Assembly: GCA_027859095.1 (NCBI GenBank)
Contig: JAQIBN010000240.1
Span: forward strand, 1 to 55,369
Source: Spirochaetia bacterium
GTDB lineage: Bacteria; Spirochaetota; Spirochaetia; B11-G9
Reading direction: 5' to 3'
DNA length: 55,369 nt
In this document: one piece after another, positions 15,651 to 24,697 of the stretch
Numbering within the stretch: the first letter of the stretch is position 1
Layout of the letters: each line of letters begins with the position of its first letter
Made by a program: the position numbers and the translations under genes
Notes under the pieces: generated by a model
What the model was told of the DNA's origin: nothing
Database searches by the model: none
What the model saw: the letters and a program-made list of their open reading frames with translations, nothing else

Positions 15651-16630
15651 TATTCCTCTTCGAAGTATTCGAACCCATCAATTATATCCAGATAAGCGCC
15701 ATCAAAACCTGCATCAAGTATTTTCTTAAGATACGAATTGTCATTGCCAAAAATTATATTCTGCCAATCACAATCCCAATAACGTACTTTATAATTACCT
15801 TCCCATTCAGGATTTTCTTTTTCGAGCCAGACTGGATCCCATGGTCTCCAGCTGTTTATCCAATAATAACGATATTCTTCTGCTTCTGCTATGCTCATAT
15901 AGGCAATCACAAGTCTTGCTGCACCATTAGCTTTACTTTTTAAACCTGCTATTTCAGTTTGAGTATACTCTTCTTCATTATGGTACAGATCCATTAAAAC
16001 CACATCGTAATTTGTTGAATTTACCGCAATTATGAAATCATTTTTTGTTGCATAATTTTCACTGTTTATTAGGTATAGAAAATTTTTAGCTTGTGATATA
16101 ATTGTAATATCGTCAGTGTTTTCATTGTAAATTGTTGCAGGATATACAGGAATATTATTTAAATCTCTCTGATCTGCAGCAAAAGAGATGAAATTATTAT
16201 CAAAGTTTATCTGATATGAATTATCCATTTTTGTATGATCCAAACAGTAATCTGTAGCAAGTACTTCTATACCTTGAGCTTCACATAAAAGACATAGATC
16301 AAGTAAATGTTGTTTGTCTTCATCTGGTGTAATTTCATCATCGTTGTAATAACCATAAAACATACTTTCTCTACCTGTTGCATCAATAGCAGCAATATAT
16401 TCGGCATTGGGTGTTCCATCTCCCTCTCCGTTATCGGTTATAAGTTCCTGACCATTTTGGGGAATAATTATAAAGCCTGGTTCAATTCCTTTTGAATATT
16501 CACTTAAATCAATTACAAAATCTCTCATTGCCTGCCTAAAGTCTATGTTAGGTAGATCTGGTGCAGTAGCACATGAAGTAGTAAATAGACTAATAGAAAA
16601 TATAACTACAATTGGGAAATGCTTTTTCAT
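15647..16630 (-). CDS. GH114-like (TM1410-type) lipoprotein
   Basis: A 327-residue secreted lipoprotein. The signal peptide is KKHFPIVVIFSISLFTTSCA with a lipobox ending TSC. The body matches the endo-alpha-1,4-polygalactosaminidase/TM1410 (beta/alpha)8 family: RQAMRDFVIDLSEYSK, ATDYCLD, YDVVLMDLY, RLVIAYMSIAEAEEYRYYW, NYKVRYWDCDWQ, and the C-terminal AGFDGAYLDIIDGFEYF with the acidic catalytic-type residues. The substrate is likely an amino-sugar polysaccharide or exopolymer, by family. The gene converges on the TPR gene with a 4-base overlap. Confidence 0.8.
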   Translation of the reverse strand: MKKHFPIVVIFSISLFTTSCATAPDLPNIDFRQAMRDFVIDLSEYSKGIEPGFIIIPQNGQELITDNGEGDGTPNAEYIAAIDATGRESMFYGYYNDDEITPDEDKQHLLDLCLLCEAQGIEVLATDYCLDHTKMDNSYQINFDNNFISFAADQRDLNNIPVYPATIYNENTDDITIISQAKNFLYLINSENYATKNDFIIAVNSTNYDVVLMDLYHNEEEYTQTEIAGLKSKANGAARLVIAYMSIAEAEEYRYYWINSWRPWDPVWLEKENPEWEGNYKVRYWDCDWQNIIFGNDNSYLKKILDAGFDGAYLDIIDGFEYFEEEY

Positions 16631-16732
16631 TTTTTACTCCTGCATAAATTCTTATAACACTGACATATAACAATACTATTATGGTCAATGTTATCACAGA
16701 TATCCAAGTATCACTATAAAATTCTTTATAAA

Positions 16733-16762
16733 TTGACATACATATATAAGTATAGTATACTA
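16733..16762 (+). promoter_or_regulatory. VapBC promoter with palindromic operator
   Basis: TTGACA at 16733-16738, a 17-base spacer, then TATACT at 16756-16761. The perfect palindrome TAGTATACTA at 16753-16762 covers the -10. Autorepression by the ribbon-helix-helix antitoxin is expected. Transcription would start near 16768, so the ATG at 16769 would be at or next to the 5' end of a leaderless mRNA. Confidence 0.6.
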
Positions 16763-16768
16763 ATGACT

Positions 16769-17026
16769 ATGAGTATAAGATTGCAGGTATTATTAGACGA
16801 AGAGGAACTTGGAGAATTAAAAATTCTTGCAGAACAGGAAAAAATAACTGTATCCGCCTGGGTCAGGCGCGCCATTCAGCATGAAAAAAAGGAAAGACCT
16901 GCAAAGTCAGCTCGTAAAAAACTTGAAATTATACAGAGCTTTGCTACATATGATTTCCCATCAGGTGATTATAAAGATATAGCAGTTGAAATTGAAACCG
17001 GATACTTCAAGGAACCTTTATCTTGA
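16769..17026 (+). CDS. Ribbon-helix-helix antitoxin (VapB-like)
   Basis: An 85-residue protein with an N-terminal ribbon-helix-helix: SIRLQVLLDEEEL (beta strand then helix) and KITVSAWVRRAIQHE. Its C-terminal tail (FATYDFPSGDYKDIAVEIETGYF) would thread into the toxin. ATG 16769 is preferred over the ATG six bases upstream because the promoter's predicted transcript starts about there and no ribosome binding site is visible. Its stop overlaps the toxin's TTG start by four bases. It neutralises the PIN toxin and represses its own promoter, by family knowledge. Confidence 0.8.
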   Translation: MSIRLQVLLDEEELGELKILAEQEKITVSAWVRRAIQHEKKERPAKSARKKLEIIQSFATYDFPSGDYKDIAVEIETGYFKEPLS

Positions 17027-17418
17027 TTTTTATTGACTCAAATATCCCAATGTATCTTGTTGGTGCAGATCATCCCAATAAAGAGCGTACCATTTCGGTT
17101 CTCCAGCGGATTGTTAGGGATGAAACACGCCTTGTTACTGATGCGGAAACCCTTCTGGAAATTCTTCATCGATATACAGCAATTAATCGGATGGAAGCCA
17201 TTCAAGCAGCTTATGATGCAATTCTTGGCATTGTGGATGAGGTTTTCCAGGTCGGGACTGATGATATGATACTGGCAAAGGATATTCTTCTTGCATCAAG
17301 TGGAGTTTCTGCCATGGATGCTGTTCATGCCGCTGTTATGAAGAATAATGGAATAGATCATATTTTCAGTTTTGATTCTGATTTTGATGTTTTCTCTTTT
17401 ATAACCAGAATATTTTAA
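17023..17418 (+). CDS. vapC: PIN-domain toxin, VapC family
   Basis: A 131-residue PIN-domain ribonuclease. Acidic metal-binding positions are visible: D5 in IFIDSNIP, E42 and E46 in DAETLLEILHR, D99 in SAMDAVHAA, and D118/D120 in FSFDSDFD. It starts with TTG at 17023, overlapping the antitoxin stop, which is the usual toxin-antitoxin coupling. Members cleave tRNA or rRNA. The set of active-site residues is complete, so it is likely functional. Confidence 0.85.
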   Translation: MIFIDSNIPMYLVGADHPNKERTISVLQRIVRDETRLVTDAETLLEILHRYTAINRMEAIQAAYDAILGIVDEVFQVGTDDMILAKDILLASSGVSAMDAVHAAVMKNNGIDHIFSFDSDFDVFSFITRIF

Positions 17419-17434
17419 GGACATAGAGCTCTTT

Positions 17435-19489
17435 TTACATCTTGCAACCTGCACAAATCCCTGCTGCTTTTATTTGAATGGCCATCTTTTTAACAGGATT
17501 CACTATATCTCTATTCTCCAGTCCATCTAAAATATCATAAAAAAGATTCCAGCCCTCTCTGTCTTTTTTATAAACTTTTTGTAGAAGATCTTCTTTTCCG
17601 TATGCAAATTCTATGGATCTTTCAAGACGTTCAAAACTTTGGAGCATAAAATCTGCAGCCAGCTGGTTGTTTCCTGATTCAAAAAAATCTGCTGCCTTCA
17701 TACAAAAACGTAACAGTACTGTTGTTATAGGAATTTTACTTACAAAGCATCCTGTAAATGGATCTATTGTTTCTTTGATATCTAAAATATTATCAGTAAG
17801 GATCTCAGAATATCTGGAAAAATATAGAATTCTAATGAAGTCCCCTATCATATTTCCTGCAGAAGCAGCTTTCATGGCATCCCCTGCAAAGGCTTCCTTA
17901 TCATGTCTCATAATAAGTCCGTCTTCATGGAGGTATGCTAACCCTGTTGATTTTTTTCCTAAAACAGACAGAAGATATGCCTGATCTTCTGCTCTTCCAA
18001 TAAAACCGGGGGTAAACGGTCTGTGCTTCCGTAAAGCCTTTACAAGTATTCCGTTTGTTCCACCTGTTACATGAATTCTTTGAATACAGCTATCCTTACC
18101 ATCAATATTATCTTTACCATATCTGGTTGCAAGTTCTGAACTTGTTGATAGTCCCATCATAAGTTTACTATAGAAAAACCTTTCTTCCAGTTTTAGATCC
18201 TGTCTATTGTCGAAAACAACATCCGGGGTAAATAATCCTTTATGGATATCTTTTTCATTTACCAGGGCACCTGCAATCATTCCAAGTTCAATTTTATTTC
18301 CAAATGAATCTATTCCTTCAGCTCCCCAAAGAGGTGTTTGGAAGTGCTCAAAAGCACTTTTCCCGGATTGCACTTTTAAAACATCCTGTGGAAAAAATTG
18401 ATCAAGGTCTATTTTAAAAGTAGCAGTTTTATCTGCATCCACGAGAACATTCCAGAATGCGGTTATTGCTTTTAGAAAGGAGTAATGCCGACCGTATTCA
18501 CCATCAACACCAAAAACATTTTTAAGAAGTTCCTCTCTGTTTTGGATATTCATATTATCTGCTATTGGAAGAAAAATCTCATCTATAAGTTTTTCTGTAT
18601 CTTCTTCTGTAAAAACATAAACATCCAGGTGGTCAAAGTTTCCATAGCAATTAAGTTCTTCTTTTATGTATTTTTTTGCTATTTTTTGAAGCCCTTTATG
18701 GGTTACAGAGGCCGAAAGAATACATGTTAATTTTTGATCAGTGTCCATGTTTCCATTTTTCATTTCATACTCTGCCGTTCGATTAAGACCATTCAACCCA
18801 TAGATTATTTCATTAGTTTCCGGCTTTGTCCCTATCTGTATTGGATGATCATAATAGAAAGATTGCTTTTCACTAACTGCAAGGGTAATCCCTTTTATTA
18901 ATTCTTCTGAATACCCCAATGAACTTAGATCTGTTTTTTTATCTGGTACAGTTAGTAGAATGTTGGATGTAAATATTATCTGTTTTCCGGGATCTGTAAT
19001 TGGTTTTGGGTTTACTTTAGTTATTTTAACAGTTCTTCTTTTTCTTAATTCTTTGGATTTTTGTTCTTTATTAGTAAAAACACCTTCTGCTTCCGGGAAA
19101 AAAACTGACCATAGGGCATCCATTGCTTCTACAGATGAAAAGTCAGTATTGCTTTCTGAAAATTTACTCAATTCTGATAATCGGGAAGCAAAATCAGTAT
19201 CAGTGTTTACCCGTTTTTCAATTTCATCTGCTATGAGCTTTAATCCCCTTGAAAGAAATTGTGCAAGAGATCCATAGGTTTTATCTTTTTGCATTCTCTG
19301 AAGATAGCCATTTGCATTTGTAAATTCAGTATGATTATTTCCACTTAGAGAGATAATAAAAGCTGAATTCAGAGAACGACAAATGCTGTTTCTGTTTTCA
19401 GCAAGTGAATTAAATCCATCTATTGCACTCGATCCTGATATTTCAGAGTCATTTTGGAAAACTGCATTTATAATTTTTTCGATATTCAT
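17435..19489 (-). CDS. Uncharacterised 684-residue protein with GT-A-like motifs
   Basis: A long single frame with no signal peptide or membrane segments. I do not recognise a named family. Suggestive pieces: DADKTATFKIDLDQFFP near the middle has an acidic DxD-like arrangement, LWGAEGIDSFGNKIELGM follows, HVTGGTNGILVKALRKHRPF resembles a donor-loop region, and GFIGRAEDQAYLLSVLG resembles the ED motif of family-2-type glycosyltransferases. The end is cysteine-containing (AGICAGCKM). A cytoplasmic glycosyltransferase or sugar-nucleotide-related role is possible but unproven. The gene is monocistronic and ends convergently with vapC, separated by 16 bases. Base and codon use look native. Confidence 0.6.
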   Translation of the reverse strand: MNIEKIINAVFQNDSEISGSSAIDGFNSLAENRNSICRSLNSAFIISLSGNNHTEFTNANGYLQRMQKDKTYGSLAQFLSRGLKLIADEIEKRVNTDTDFASRLSELSKFSESNTDFSSVEAMDALWSVFFPEAEGVFTNKEQKSKELRKRRTVKITKVNPKPITDPGKQIIFTSNILLTVPDKKTDLSSLGYSEELIKGITLAVSEKQSFYYDHPIQIGTKPETNEIIYGLNGLNRTAEYEMKNGNMDTDQKLTCILSASVTHKGLQKIAKKYIKEELNCYGNFDHLDVYVFTEEDTEKLIDEIFLPIADNMNIQNREELLKNVFGVDGEYGRHYSFLKAITAFWNVLVDADKTATFKIDLDQFFPQDVLKVQSGKSAFEHFQTPLWGAEGIDSFGNKIELGMIAGALVNEKDIHKGLFTPDVVFDNRQDLKLEERFFYSKLMMGLSTSSELATRYGKDNIDGKDSCIQRIHVTGGTNGILVKALRKHRPFTPGFIGRAEDQAYLLSVLGKKSTGLAYLHEDGLIMRHDKEAFAGDAMKAASAGNMIGDFIRILYFSRYSEILTDNILDIKETIDPFTGCFVSKIPITTVLLRFCMKAADFFESGNNQLAADFMLQSFERLERSIEFAYGKEDLLQKVYKKDREGWNLFYDILDGLENRDIVNPVKKMAIQIKAAGICAGCKM

Positions 19490-19611
19490 ATTTGCTCCTG
19501 TTTTTTACCCAGCTTTAATTATATTGCTTCTGCATTTATGTGCAAGGGGATTTTATAGTAACTTTGGAGTGATCTTGATTTTAGAAAGTTACTTATGCAA
19601 TAATTTGGAAT

Positions 19612-20853
19612 ATGAAGCCTTTTAGATTTTATCTTTTAATAGTTTTAATACTTATCTCTATCACATCAATTTATCCGGAAGAGATTTTAGAAGATAACCT
19701 TGAAGTTCGTTTGATTATAATTGGACAGGGTGATGAGATCTACTCATTATGGCAGCATACAGGAATTGCGATTAAGAATAAGATAAATGGAAAGGATATA
19801 TTTTTTGATTTTGGAAATTTTCGTTTTGAAGATGATAAATTTTTCGAAAACTTTGCTTATGGACGGATGTTATACATTGCCTATGCTGATTATACAGAAG
19901 CATATTTAGAGACTGTTTATAAGGAAAAACGTGATATTACAGAATATGAATTGAATCTTTCACCAACAAGTAAGTTGAAAATGTATAAAGATCTTACAAC
20001 AATCATTCTCCCTGAAAATAGAGACTATCTGTACCATCATTATAAGGATAATTGCTCAACCCGGATAAGAGACTATATTGATGATGCCGTTTATGGACAG
20101 TTAAAATTAAAAACTAATATTAGTCGGGGATCAAGCTATAGAAAAAGTTTTCTCCTTTATACATCAAATAATAAAATAGCTGGGACCTTCCTCTCTATTC
20201 TTCAAGGGCCCAATATTGATCAGAATATTACAATCTGGCAGGAGATGTTTCTTCCCGATATTTTGGAAGAAGGGATAGAGAAGTTTAAATATAAAAATGA
20301 GAACGGAGAAATGGTTTCTCTGGTAAAAACAAAAAATATACTTTATAAAGCCGATCAGAGAGAGCAATTACCCGATAGTTATAGGCCTCCATATCCAGCG
20401 ATGCTAATAAGTACTCTTATCTTATCTATTCTGATACTTTATTTAAATATTCGGAGTAGACAAAATAAAATAAGACTTTTTGCACTAATAAATATAATTT
20501 TTGGTTTCTTTTTGGGTTTATTGGGATTGATTCTTGTTTTCCTGGCCACATTAACCAACCACACATACTCTTATAATAACCTGAATATTTTCATGATTAA
20601 CCCTATTGCTCTTTTATTAATACCGGCTTCTATTCTCTATTGGATAAAAGGTAGTAAATGGAGGGGTAAAATCGATTTATTATGGTATTTACAGTTGGGG
20701 CTGACATTAATAATGATCCTTTTAAAAGTATTTACCCAGGTAAAACAGGATAACCTTCTGGAAATTATTCTGTTTTTGCCAATAATACTTTCCTTTACAC
20801 CCTTGTTTCCTGATCTATTGGAAAGAGTAAAGATTTATGCGGCTGTTATGTAG
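19612..20853 (+). CDS. DUF4105/Lnb-like membrane protein
   Basis: A 413-residue protein with an N-terminal signal or first TM (FYLLIVLILISITSIYP), a periplasmic domain (about 25-265) and about five C-terminal membrane helices (about 265-413). The periplasmic part has the family's histidine in SLWQHTGIAI and the cysteine in YHHYKDNCSTRIRDYI, as in DUF4105 proteins related to the Bacteroides lipoprotein N-acyltransferase Lnb. That suggests a thiol-based acyl transfer on lipoproteins, but the role is inference. Spirochaete lipoproteins are abundant, including several in this window. It precedes glycerate kinase by about 40 bases. Confidence 0.7.
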   Translation: MKPFRFYLLIVLILISITSIYPEEILEDNLEVRLIIIGQGDEIYSLWQHTGIAIKNKINGKDIFFDFGNFRFEDDKFFENFAYGRMLYIAYADYTEAYLETVYKEKRDITEYELNLSPTSKLKMYKDLTTIILPENRDYLYHHYKDNCSTRIRDYIDDAVYGQLKLKTNISRGSSYRKSFLLYTSNNKIAGTFLSILQGPNIDQNITIWQEMFLPDILEEGIEKFKYKNENGEMVSLVKTKNILYKADQREQLPDSYRPPYPAMLISTLILSILILYLNIRSRQNKIRLFALINIIFGFFLGLLGLILVFLATLTNHTYSYNNLNIFMINPIALLLIPASILYWIKGSKWRGKIDLLWYLQLGLTLIMILLKVFTQVKQDNLLEIILFLPIILSFTPLFPDLLERVKIYAAVM

Positions 20854-20895
20854 GCACAAAAGAAGATAAAATAAATATATTTTAAAGAGGTAATT

Positions 20896-22032
20896 ATGAA
20901 AATATTAATTGCACCGGATTCTTTTAAAGGTTCAGCGACAAGCCGTAATGCTGCAGAAGCAATTGGAAAGGGTGTACATCTTGTGTTTTCAGATGCAGAA
21001 CTCATTGAAATTCCGGTTGCTGATGGTGGTGAGGGGACAGTAGAAGCTCTTGCAGAAAGTATGAATGGACAAATAATTATTAAAAGAGTTAAAGATCCTT
21101 TGGGGAATATGGTTGATGCTGAGTATGGTATATTGCCTGGCAATGTAGCTATTATAGAAATGGCCTCTGCCTCAGGACTGCCTTTGGTCCCTGAAAATAA
21201 GCGTAATCCTCTAATTACTTCCACATTTGGAACAGGGCAACTAATTAAGGATGCTTTAGATCGTGGATGTAAAGAGATAATACTTGGAATTGGTGGAAGT
21301 GCAACCAATGATGGAGGCACAGGAATGGCAAGGGCTCTTGGTTACAAATTCCTGGATAAAAATGGATATGAATTAACCGAAGGTGGCGGCTCTCTGATTG
21401 ATCTTGCAGAAGTAGATGATTCGGAAGCAGATAAAGAAATTTTTAAAACAAAATTTCTTATAGCCTGTGATGTTACCAACCCTCTCACTGGTACTGAAGG
21501 AGCAAGCCATATTTATGGAGCCCAGAAAGGGGCATCTGTCAAAGATATAGAACATCTTGATGAATCTCTCGTAAAATTGGCAGCAGTTATTAGTCAGAAA
21601 TATGCACGTTCAAATGCAAATGTGCCAGGGGCAGGAGCTGCAGGAGGCCTTGGCTATGGTCTTATGGAATTTTGTGGTGGAGAACTGAAATCTGGAATTG
21701 AGATTGTACTGGATCTAATAAAATTTGATAGTTATCTGGATGGTGTTGATCTTGTAATAAGTGGAGAAGGCCGTATTGATGGACAGTCTGTTTATGGAAA
21801 AGTTCCGGTTGGTATTGCAGGGAGAGCAGAGAAGAAAAATATACCTGTTTTAGTTATTGTAGGTGGTATTGGTCATAATGTAGAATCTGTTTATAATCAT
21901 GGAATTGACGCTGTAATGAGTTCTGTTAATAAAGCTATGAGCCTGGATGAGGCCATGTCCAGGGCATATGAACTATTGGTTGACAGTTCTTCCCGAGCTA
22001 TGAGAATGATTAAGATAGGAATGGACTTATAA
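20896..22032 (+). CDS. glxK: Glycerate kinase (GlxK/GarK type)
   Basis: A 378-residue glycerate 2-kinase family I enzyme that phosphorylates D-glycerate to 2-phosphoglycerate. Motifs: ILIAPDSFKGSATS at the N-terminus, PVADGGEGTVEAL, ASGLPLVPE, GIGGSATNDGGTGMARALG, PGAGAAGGLGYGL and ISGEGRIDGQS. The length is typical. The ribosome binding site AGAGG precedes the ATG. It is followed by a histidine-phosphatase gene and the two-component system, possibly one transcript. Together with the nearby AfuABC-like importer it could feed a phosphorylated three-carbon intermediate into glycolysis (weak inference). Confidence 0.92.
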   Translation: MKILIAPDSFKGSATSRNAAEAIGKGVHLVFSDAELIEIPVADGGEGTVEALAESMNGQIIIKRVKDPLGNMVDAEYGILPGNVAIIEMASASGLPLVPENKRNPLITSTFGTGQLIKDALDRGCKEIILGIGGSATNDGGTGMARALGYKFLDKNGYELTEGGGSLIDLAEVDDSEADKEIFKTKFLIACDVTNPLTGTEGASHIYGAQKGASVKDIEHLDESLVKLAAVISQKYARSNANVPGAGAAGGLGYGLMEFCGGELKSGIEIVLDLIKFDSYLDGVDLVISGEGRIDGQSVYGKVPVGIAGRAEKKNIPVLVIVGGIGHNVESVYNHGIDAVMSSVNKAMSLDEAMSRAYELLVDSSSRAMRMIKIGMDL

Positions 22033-22048
22033 AATGGAGACATCTAAA

Positions 22049-22672
22049 ATGCCTACACTTTTTTTTATGCGACATGCTGAAAGTACAGCCAATAAAAGCA
22101 GAACTCTTGCAAGCCAGACTGATGTTTCTCTTACTCCTGAAGGTATGCAGGATGCATTTGATATTGCAAGAGAATTTTTAAAAGATATTGACCTTGATGG
22201 TATTTATGTTTCACCCCAGCTTAGAGCTTGTCAGACAGCAAACCCTTTCGAGAAGATGCTAGGTCTAAAAGCAGAAATTGATAAGACTTTATCAGAGCAG
22301 CATTTCGGGAGATTTACTGGAATGTCATACGATGATGTAAAAAAAGATCATGCTTATGAAAAGGATGTGACTAAACGGTGGAATTGGGTACCCGAAGGAG
22401 GCGGGGAATCCTATAAAATACTGGCTTCCAGGATAAGGCCTTTTTTTGACAAATTTAATAATTCTACTGATAATTCCAATTATTTAATTGTGACTCATGC
22501 TGTTACCCTAAGAATAATAAAAGGTTTGCTTGAGGATACTCTTCCTTTGTATCCGGAAAAAATTGCCAATAATGGAGAAATATGGAAGGTTGGATTTAAG
22601 GCGCTGGGACAAAAGCACTTTGTAGAGTCCCTCTTTTATGGGAATAGTGTTTCTATGATTCATAATCCATAG
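22049..22672 (+). CDS. Histidine phosphatase (phosphoglycerate-mutase-like)
   Basis: About 207 residues. The catalytic RHG-type motif is FMRHAESTANK with the phosphoaccepting His; the second His is in IVTHAVTLRI, and Glu in SEQHFGRFTGM is the expected acid. I prefer ATG 22049 over ATG 22034, because GGAGA at 22036-22040 is then correctly placed as a ribosome binding site. The substrate is not readable. The short distance to glxK suggests co-expression. Confidence 0.82.
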   Translation: MPTLFFMRHAESTANKSRTLASQTDVSLTPEGMQDAFDIAREFLKDIDLDGIYVSPQLRACQTANPFEKMLGLKAEIDKTLSEQHFGRFTGMSYDDVKKDHAYEKDVTKRWNWVPEGGGESYKILASRIRPFFDKFNNSTDNSNYLIVTHAVTLRIIKGLLEDTLPLYPEKIANNGEIWKVGFKALGQKHFVESLFYGNSVSMIHNP

Positions 22673-22682
22673 GTATTTAATT

Positions 22683-23873
22683 ATGCAGAATTTAACTAAA
22701 TATAATTTTAGATTATTTTTACTTACCTCTTTTTTATATATTGTTATTAATAGCTCAAATTTAATATATCCTGTTTATGTAAGTGCGCCACTCTGTCTTA
22801 TCCCATGGTTGATTTTTGATGTATTTCTACCTGATCATATAGCTTCAGCTAAGTATACTGGAAGTATTCTTGAGTCAATAGCAATTTTATCTGCCATGCT
22901 GTTGATTAATACATATCTTTTTTCAGGGTTTTTAATATTGGTATTATATTATAATTTCAGGACTATACAATTTAGAAATGCTGCCTTAATTAATGCCGGT
23001 CTAATCCTTATTTTTATTTCTCTTAAAATACTCCTGGGAACTAATCTGATATCGGTTATTGTATTAATTCCTGTAGTATCTTTGAGCTATATCCTGGAAA
23101 AGGTGAATAAAGAAACTGAATCTGAAATGAAATCAGAGATTGAAGCACAACAAAATCATATTGATGGGAAAAATAAACTTCTATCTACCCTTGCCCATGA
23201 ACTTCGTACTCCTCTTGCAGTGATTAGAACATCCACGGAAATTATTCTGGAAGAAAGACCAGGAGAAATCAATACTACACAGAGAAGGTTTTTAACGGCT
23301 GTTTTGGATAATGCAATGAGAATGGTTCACTTTGTAGATACAATTCTTGCCAGCATAAAAGTTGAGTATGCCTGGTTTAGGATGAATAAAAAACCTATAG
23401 ATATCCGGACTGTTATTAAAAAAGTATGTAATGAGCTGCTTCCTTTTATTTCTTCCAGGGAACAGGAGTTAAAATATACTTATCCCAATCTAATAAGCAG
23501 AACAATTGCTGATGGAAAATGGATTCAGCAGGTTCTTATCAATTTAATTCATAATGCAAGTAAACATATAGGAATAAACGGCCGGATAATAATTTCAGTG
23601 ACCGAGAATGAACAATGTATTGTTGTATCAGTATCTGATGATGGCAGTGGGATCATGAATCAGGAAAAACCGAAAATATTTTCAGAATTTTATCAGGGGA
23701 GTGAATCAGAGGATGAAAATATGGAGGGTGCTGGGTTGGGTCTGTCTATAGTTAAAGATGTTATTGAAAAACATAATGGAAAGGTTTATGTAGGTTCTGT
23801 TGTTGGACTTGGAACCACTCTATCTTTTACACTTCCAAAAGAGGGTGGTGCAGGATGCAGTACAAAATTTTAA
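22683..23873 (+). CDS. Membrane sensor histidine kinase
   Basis: A 396-residue kinase. Residues 1-135 hold five or six short hydrophobic segments with little periplasmic sequence, so it may sense through the membrane. The HisKA domain has H172 in LSTLAHELRTPLAVI; HATPase boxes are LINLIHNASKH (N), SDDGSGI (G1) and GAGLGLSIV (G2). Its 3' end overlaps the response regulator by 19 bases, confirming the pair. The partner transporter operon lies immediately downstream. Confidence 0.92.
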   Translation: MQNLTKYNFRLFLLTSFLYIVINSSNLIYPVYVSAPLCLIPWLIFDVFLPDHIASAKYTGSILESIAILSAMLLINTYLFSGFLILVLYYNFRTIQFRNAALINAGLILIFISLKILLGTNLISVIVLIPVVSLSYILEKVNKETESEMKSEIEAQQNHIDGKNKLLSTLAHELRTPLAVIRTSTEIILEERPGEINTTQRRFLTAVLDNAMRMVHFVDTILASIKVEYAWFRMNKKPIDIRTVIKKVCNELLPFISSREQELKYTYPNLISRTIADGKWIQQVLINLIHNASKHIGINGRIIISVTENEQCIVVSVSDDGSGIMNQEKPKIFSEFYQGSESEDENMEGAGLGLSIVKDVIEKHNGKVYVGSVVGLGTTLSFTLPKEGGAGCSTKF

Positions 23874-24544
23874 TTATTGAAGATGAACCTGATATTGCTG
23901 GTATGCTTGAATACCTTCTTCGTGATGAAGGCTATAATGTAACAGTTGCATATACTGGGGAACAGGGGCTGGAGTTGGTAAGCAAAGAAGTGTTCCATTT
24001 AGTTGTGATGGACCTTTCTCTTCCCGGGATTGATGGACTCACAGTTTGTAATCGAATTAAACAAAGTTCAACTATTCCGATAATAATACTAAGCGCCCGG
24101 GATAAGGATAGTGATGTAATATCCGGTTTGGAAATAGGGGCAGAAGATTATATTACAAAACCTTTTAATCATAGAGAATTTATCCTGAGAGCTGGAAAAA
24201 TATTAAATCGATTGAAATTAATAGAAAAACAAAAAGAAATTAAAATTGATAAATTAAAAATAAATTTAGAAAAAGATGAGCTGTTTATAGATTCTAAAAG
24301 AGTTAACCTGACTCCAAATGAATATTCGCTATTGTCCTGCCTTGCTTCAAGAGCAGGGTGGGTTATCACATGGCAGGCTTTATTGAAGGGAGTCTGGGGC
24401 CATGAAGACTGGGAAGGGGGCCGGGAAATGGTAAAGGTAAATATTCAGCGTCTGCGAAAGAAAATTGAACCCGATCCCCACCAGCCGGAATATATTCTAA
24501 ATGAATGGGGAAAGGGATACAGATTTAAAGATATTGAAAAATAA
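23855..24544 (+). CDS. OmpR/PhoB-family response regulator
   Basis: A 229-residue regulator: receiver domain 1-120 with acidic LIIEDEPD, phosphoacceptor D53 in VVMDLSLPG and Lys in YITKPFN; winged-helix output 130-229 with LTPNEYSLLSCLA and VNIQRLRKKIEP. It probably binds the 11-bp direct repeats at 24589-24632 and controls the ABC importer downstream. The GGTGG/GCAGG stretch before the ATG serves as ribosome binding site inside the kinase gene. Confidence 0.93.
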   Translation: MQYKILIIEDEPDIAGMLEYLLRDEGYNVTVAYTGEQGLELVSKEVFHLVVMDLSLPGIDGLTVCNRIKQSSTIPIIILSARDKDSDVISGLEIGAEDYITKPFNHREFILRAGKILNRLKLIEKQKEIKIDKLKINLEKDELFIDSKRVNLTPNEYSLLSCLASRAGWVITWQALLKGVWGHEDWEGGREMVKVNIQRLRKKIEPDPHQPEYILNEWGKGYRFKDIEK

Positions 24545-24554
24545 TAATAACTGT

Positions 24555-24592
24555 TAACAGCAAGGGCGCATGGCCATGCGCCCCTACTGTTA
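24555..24592. terminator. Long perfect palindrome after the response regulator gene
   Basis: GGGCGCATGG/CCATGCGCCC (24564-24583) is a 20-bp perfect palindrome flanked by TAACAG (24555-24560) and CTGTTA (24587-24592). Total pairing is 16 bp with two three-base bulges. No T-tract follows directly, so it may be a terminator, a transcript stabiliser or a dispersed GC-rich repeat. Confidence 0.5.
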
Positions 24593-24632
24593 CCATTCCG
24601 TTACTAAATTGTTACTAAATTGTTTCTTGCGA
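24589..24632 (+). promoter_or_regulatory. Four 11-bp direct repeats: probable response-regulator boxes
   Basis: Consecutive 11-base units GTTACCATTCC, GTTACTAAATT, GTTACTAAATT and GTTTCTTGCGA fill 24589-24632 with no gaps. The 11-bp period with a 5-base core (GTTAC, the last GTTTC) is typical of PhoB/OmpR-type direct-repeat boxes. They lie 66-109 bp upstream of the ABC binding-protein start and just downstream of the two-component genes. Activation is the likely mode, because no good -35 is visible in front of the AT-rich -10 candidates. Confidence 0.65.
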
Positions 24633-24697
24633 TATAGGGTTATTCGGGTTTTAATATAAACTAGAAATATTTTCATACCAAAATGGAGGATTATGAA

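Noticed and set aside
18485-18730. Plus-strand open frames inside 17435-19489, such as this 81-codon one.
   Set aside because: They are antisense shadows of the long minus-strand gene and lack ribosome binding sites.
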